In this document: piece after piece, positions 14,337 through 15,887 of the stretch
Position numbering within the stretch: the first letter of the stretch is position 1
Layout: each line of letters starts with the position of its first letter
NCBI GenBank assembly: GCA_002352425.1
Contig: DEIK01000116.1
Location: 1 to 15,887 of the forward strand
DNA: 15,887 bases
Source: Rhodobacteraceae bacterium UBA2776
GTDB taxonomy: Bacteria > Pseudomonadota > Alphaproteobacteria > Rhodobacterales > Rhodobacteraceae
Reading direction: 5' to 3'
The notes under the pieces: model-generated
Seen by the model: only the letters and a program-made list of their open reading frames with translations
Database searches by the model: none
What the model was told of the DNA's origin: nothing
Translations under genes and position numbers: made by a program

Positions 14337-15887
14337 CTATTGGACGCCAAAGACCAACGGGCTGACAGACTGGAATAATCCGGTGGCGTGCAGGTCTTCT
14401 CTGGCTTTTTCATTTAGATGGCCATCAATATACAACAACGCAATCGCGTCGCCGCCCGCCTCTTTGCGGCCCAAAGTAAAGTTGGCGATGTTGACGTTGT
14501 TTTCGCCCAGAACACGGCCAAGAGTCCCGATGATGCCCGGCACGTCCTTGTTGGTGGTATAGAGCATATGCTCGCCGATCTCCGCATCAATGTTGATACC
14601 CTTGATCTGGATGAATCGCGGTTTGCCGTCGGAAAACACGGTGCCAGCAATGGTGCGCTCCAGCGTGTCGGTGACAACGGTCAACTTGACATAACCGTCA
14701 AACACGCCAGACTTTTCTTGCGTGGTTTTAGAAATCTGGATGCCACGATCCTTGGCGATCACCGGGGCTGAAACCATGTTCACATCGGGGTTGGTGGACT
14801 TCATGATTCCAGCAATCGCGCCGCAATCCAGCGCGGCCAAATTCATACCTGCGGCAACACCATCATAGAGGATGTTGATAGCCTTAATTGGCTCGTTGGT
14901 CATTTGGCCAACAAAGGCCCCAAGGTGTTCAGCCAGTTTCAGCCATGGGCCCATGATCTTGGCTTCTTCGGCGGTGACGGATGGCATGTTCAGCGCGTTA
15001 GAGACTGCGCCGGTCAGCAAATAGTCCGACATCTGTTCAGCGACTTGCACCGCCACGTTTTCCTGCGCTTCTGATGTGGACGCACCCAGATGCGGGGTAC
15101 AGACCACGTTCGGGAGGCCAAACAGCGGGCTTTCCGTGGCGGGTTCTGTTTCAAACACATCAAATCCGGCACCAGCCACGTGACCCGATTTCAGCGCATC
15201 GGCCAAGGCAGCTTCGTCAACCAGCCCGCCACGGGCGCAGTTGATCACGCGCACGCCTTTTTTCATTTTGGCAATGGCATCGGCATCCAGAATGCCACGG
15301 GTTTTATCAGTTAGCGGGACGTGCAGGGTGATGAAATCTGCGCGGGCCAGCAGATCATCCAGTTCAACCTTAGCCACCCCCAAAATTGCCGCGCGTTCTT
15401 CGGACAGGAACGGGTCATAGGCAACGACCTTCATTTTCAGCCCCAACGCGCGGTCAGCCACGATAGCGCCGATGTTGCCCGCGCCGATAAGGCCAAGGAT
15501 TTTATTGGTGATCTCAGCGCCCATAAAGCGGGATTTTTCCCATTTACCAGCCTGGGTCGAGGCGTTGGCCTCGGGGATTTGGCGGGCTACGGCCATCATC
15601 AGGGATATGGCGTGTTCAGCGGTGGTGATCGAGTTACCAAACGGTGTGTTCATCACGATCACACCCTTTTTGGATGCGGCAGGAATATCGACATTATCCA
15701 CCCCGATACCAGCGCGGGCGATGACTTTCAGGTTGCCCGCCGCTTCCAGCAGTTTTGGTGTGGCTTTGGTGGCCGAGCGGATGGCAAGGCCATCGTATTG
15801 CGGGATGGCAGCCAGTAGCGCGTCCTTGTCTTTGCCAAGGTCAGGCATGAAATCCACATTGATGCCACGGTCGCGAAAGATTTGAAC
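14337..15887 (-). CDS. serA: D-3-phosphoglycerate dehydrogenase, N-terminus beyond window edge
   Basis: Oxidises 3-phosphoglycerate to 3-phosphohydroxypyruvate with NAD+, the first committed step of L-serine synthesis. The frame is open at the right edge and gives 516 residues; family members of this long type have about 530, so only some 15 are missing. Visible in order: the substrate-binding segment, the Rossmann motif ILGLIGAGNIGAIVADRAL, the catalytic Arg in NCARGGLVDE, Glu in GFDVFETEP, and His in CTPHLGASTSEAQ. An intervening allosteric-substrate-binding domain follows, and a C-terminal ACT domain (HMLYTTNKDVPGIIGTLGRV onwards) that usually binds serine for feedback inhibition. A GTG at 15857 is internal and not the start. 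A terminator follows the stop. 2-hydroxyacid dehydrogenases share the fold, but the ACT and ASB domains make SerA secure. Confidence 0.97.
   Translation of the reverse strand, partial: VQIFRDRGINVDFMPDLGKDKDALLAAIPQYDGLAIRSATKATPKLLEAAGNLKVIARAGIGVDNVDIPAASKKGVIVMNTPFGNSITTAEHAISLMMAVARQIPEANASTQAGKWEKSRFMGAEITNKILGLIGAGNIGAIVADRALGLKMKVVAYDPFLSEERAAILGVAKVELDDLLARADFITLHVPLTDKTRGILDADAIAKMKKGVRVINCARGGLVDEAALADALKSGHVAGAGFDVFETEPATESPLFGLPNVVCTPHLGASTSEAQENVAVQVAEQMSDYLLTGAVSNALNMPSVTAEEAKIMGPWLKLAEHLGAFVGQMTNEPIKAINILYDGVAAGMNLAALDCGAIAGIMKSTNPDVNMVSAPVIAKDRGIQISKTTQEKSGVFDGYVKLTVVTDTLERTIAGTVFSDGKPRFIQIKGINIDAEIGEHMLYTTNKDVPGIIGTLGRVLGENNVNIANFTLGRKEAGGDAIALLYIDGHLNEKAREDLHATGLFQSVSPLVFGVQ

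Noticed and set aside
1..15887. CRISPR array, tRNA/rRNA genes, toxin-antitoxin or defence system
   Set aside because: No regularly spaced repeats, no cloverleaf or ribosomal RNA signature, and no recognisable defence or toxin genes were seen on either strand.

Overview
The window looks like a chromosomal segment from an alphaproteobacterium, most likely a marine member of the Rhodobacterales. This is inferred from the style of the proteins (long D-3-phosphoglycerate dehydrogenase, the ABC/FtsX/HlyD cassette, and IS6-type transposase fragments of the kind common in that order) and from the moderately high GC. No rRNA or tRNA gene or other direct taxonomic marker is present. It holds eleven protein-coding genes, two of them cut by the window edges, and two decayed transposase genes.

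Left part (1-2329). A phosphoenolpyruvate synthase gene (ppsA) runs leftwards off the window edge; 585 codons are visible, including the phosphohistidine at residue 421. Facing away from it is a small gene for a 123-residue protein that resembles the phage 'ABA sandwich' domain.

ABC exporter cassette (2388-6688). Three tightly packed genes on the + strand encode an ATPase, a 788-residue FtsX-type permease and an HlyD-type periplasmic adaptor. Together they should form a MacAB/DevABC-like envelope transporter. No outer-membrane channel gene is present.

Phosphate island (6689-11757). A 529-base stretch without an intact gene contains a fragment of an IS6-family transposase. Then come a PiT-family phosphate transporter (- strand) and a divergently oriented Na+/phosphate cotransporter with a C-terminal PhoU-like helical domain, followed by an 84-residue coiled-coil protein in the same transcription direction. 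A second, frameshifted IS6-family transposase closes the block. Two unrelated phosphate importers thus share one divergent control region, which carries a clear inverted repeat, and the module is bracketed by two decayed IS6 copies in the same orientation.

Right part (11902-15887). An uncharacterised membrane-anchored repeat protein (predicted beta-helix plus two C-terminal membrane helices) converges on a PPP-type metallophosphoesterase. Beyond that lies serA (first step of serine synthesis), cut at its N-terminus by the window edge and followed by a good intrinsic terminator.

The candidates for something undescribed are the repeat/membrane protein at 11902-13464, the small coiled-coil partner of the Na+/phosphate cotransporter at 10953-11207, and the bracketed phosphate module as a unit. 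No CRISPR array, tRNA, rRNA or intact mobile element was seen.
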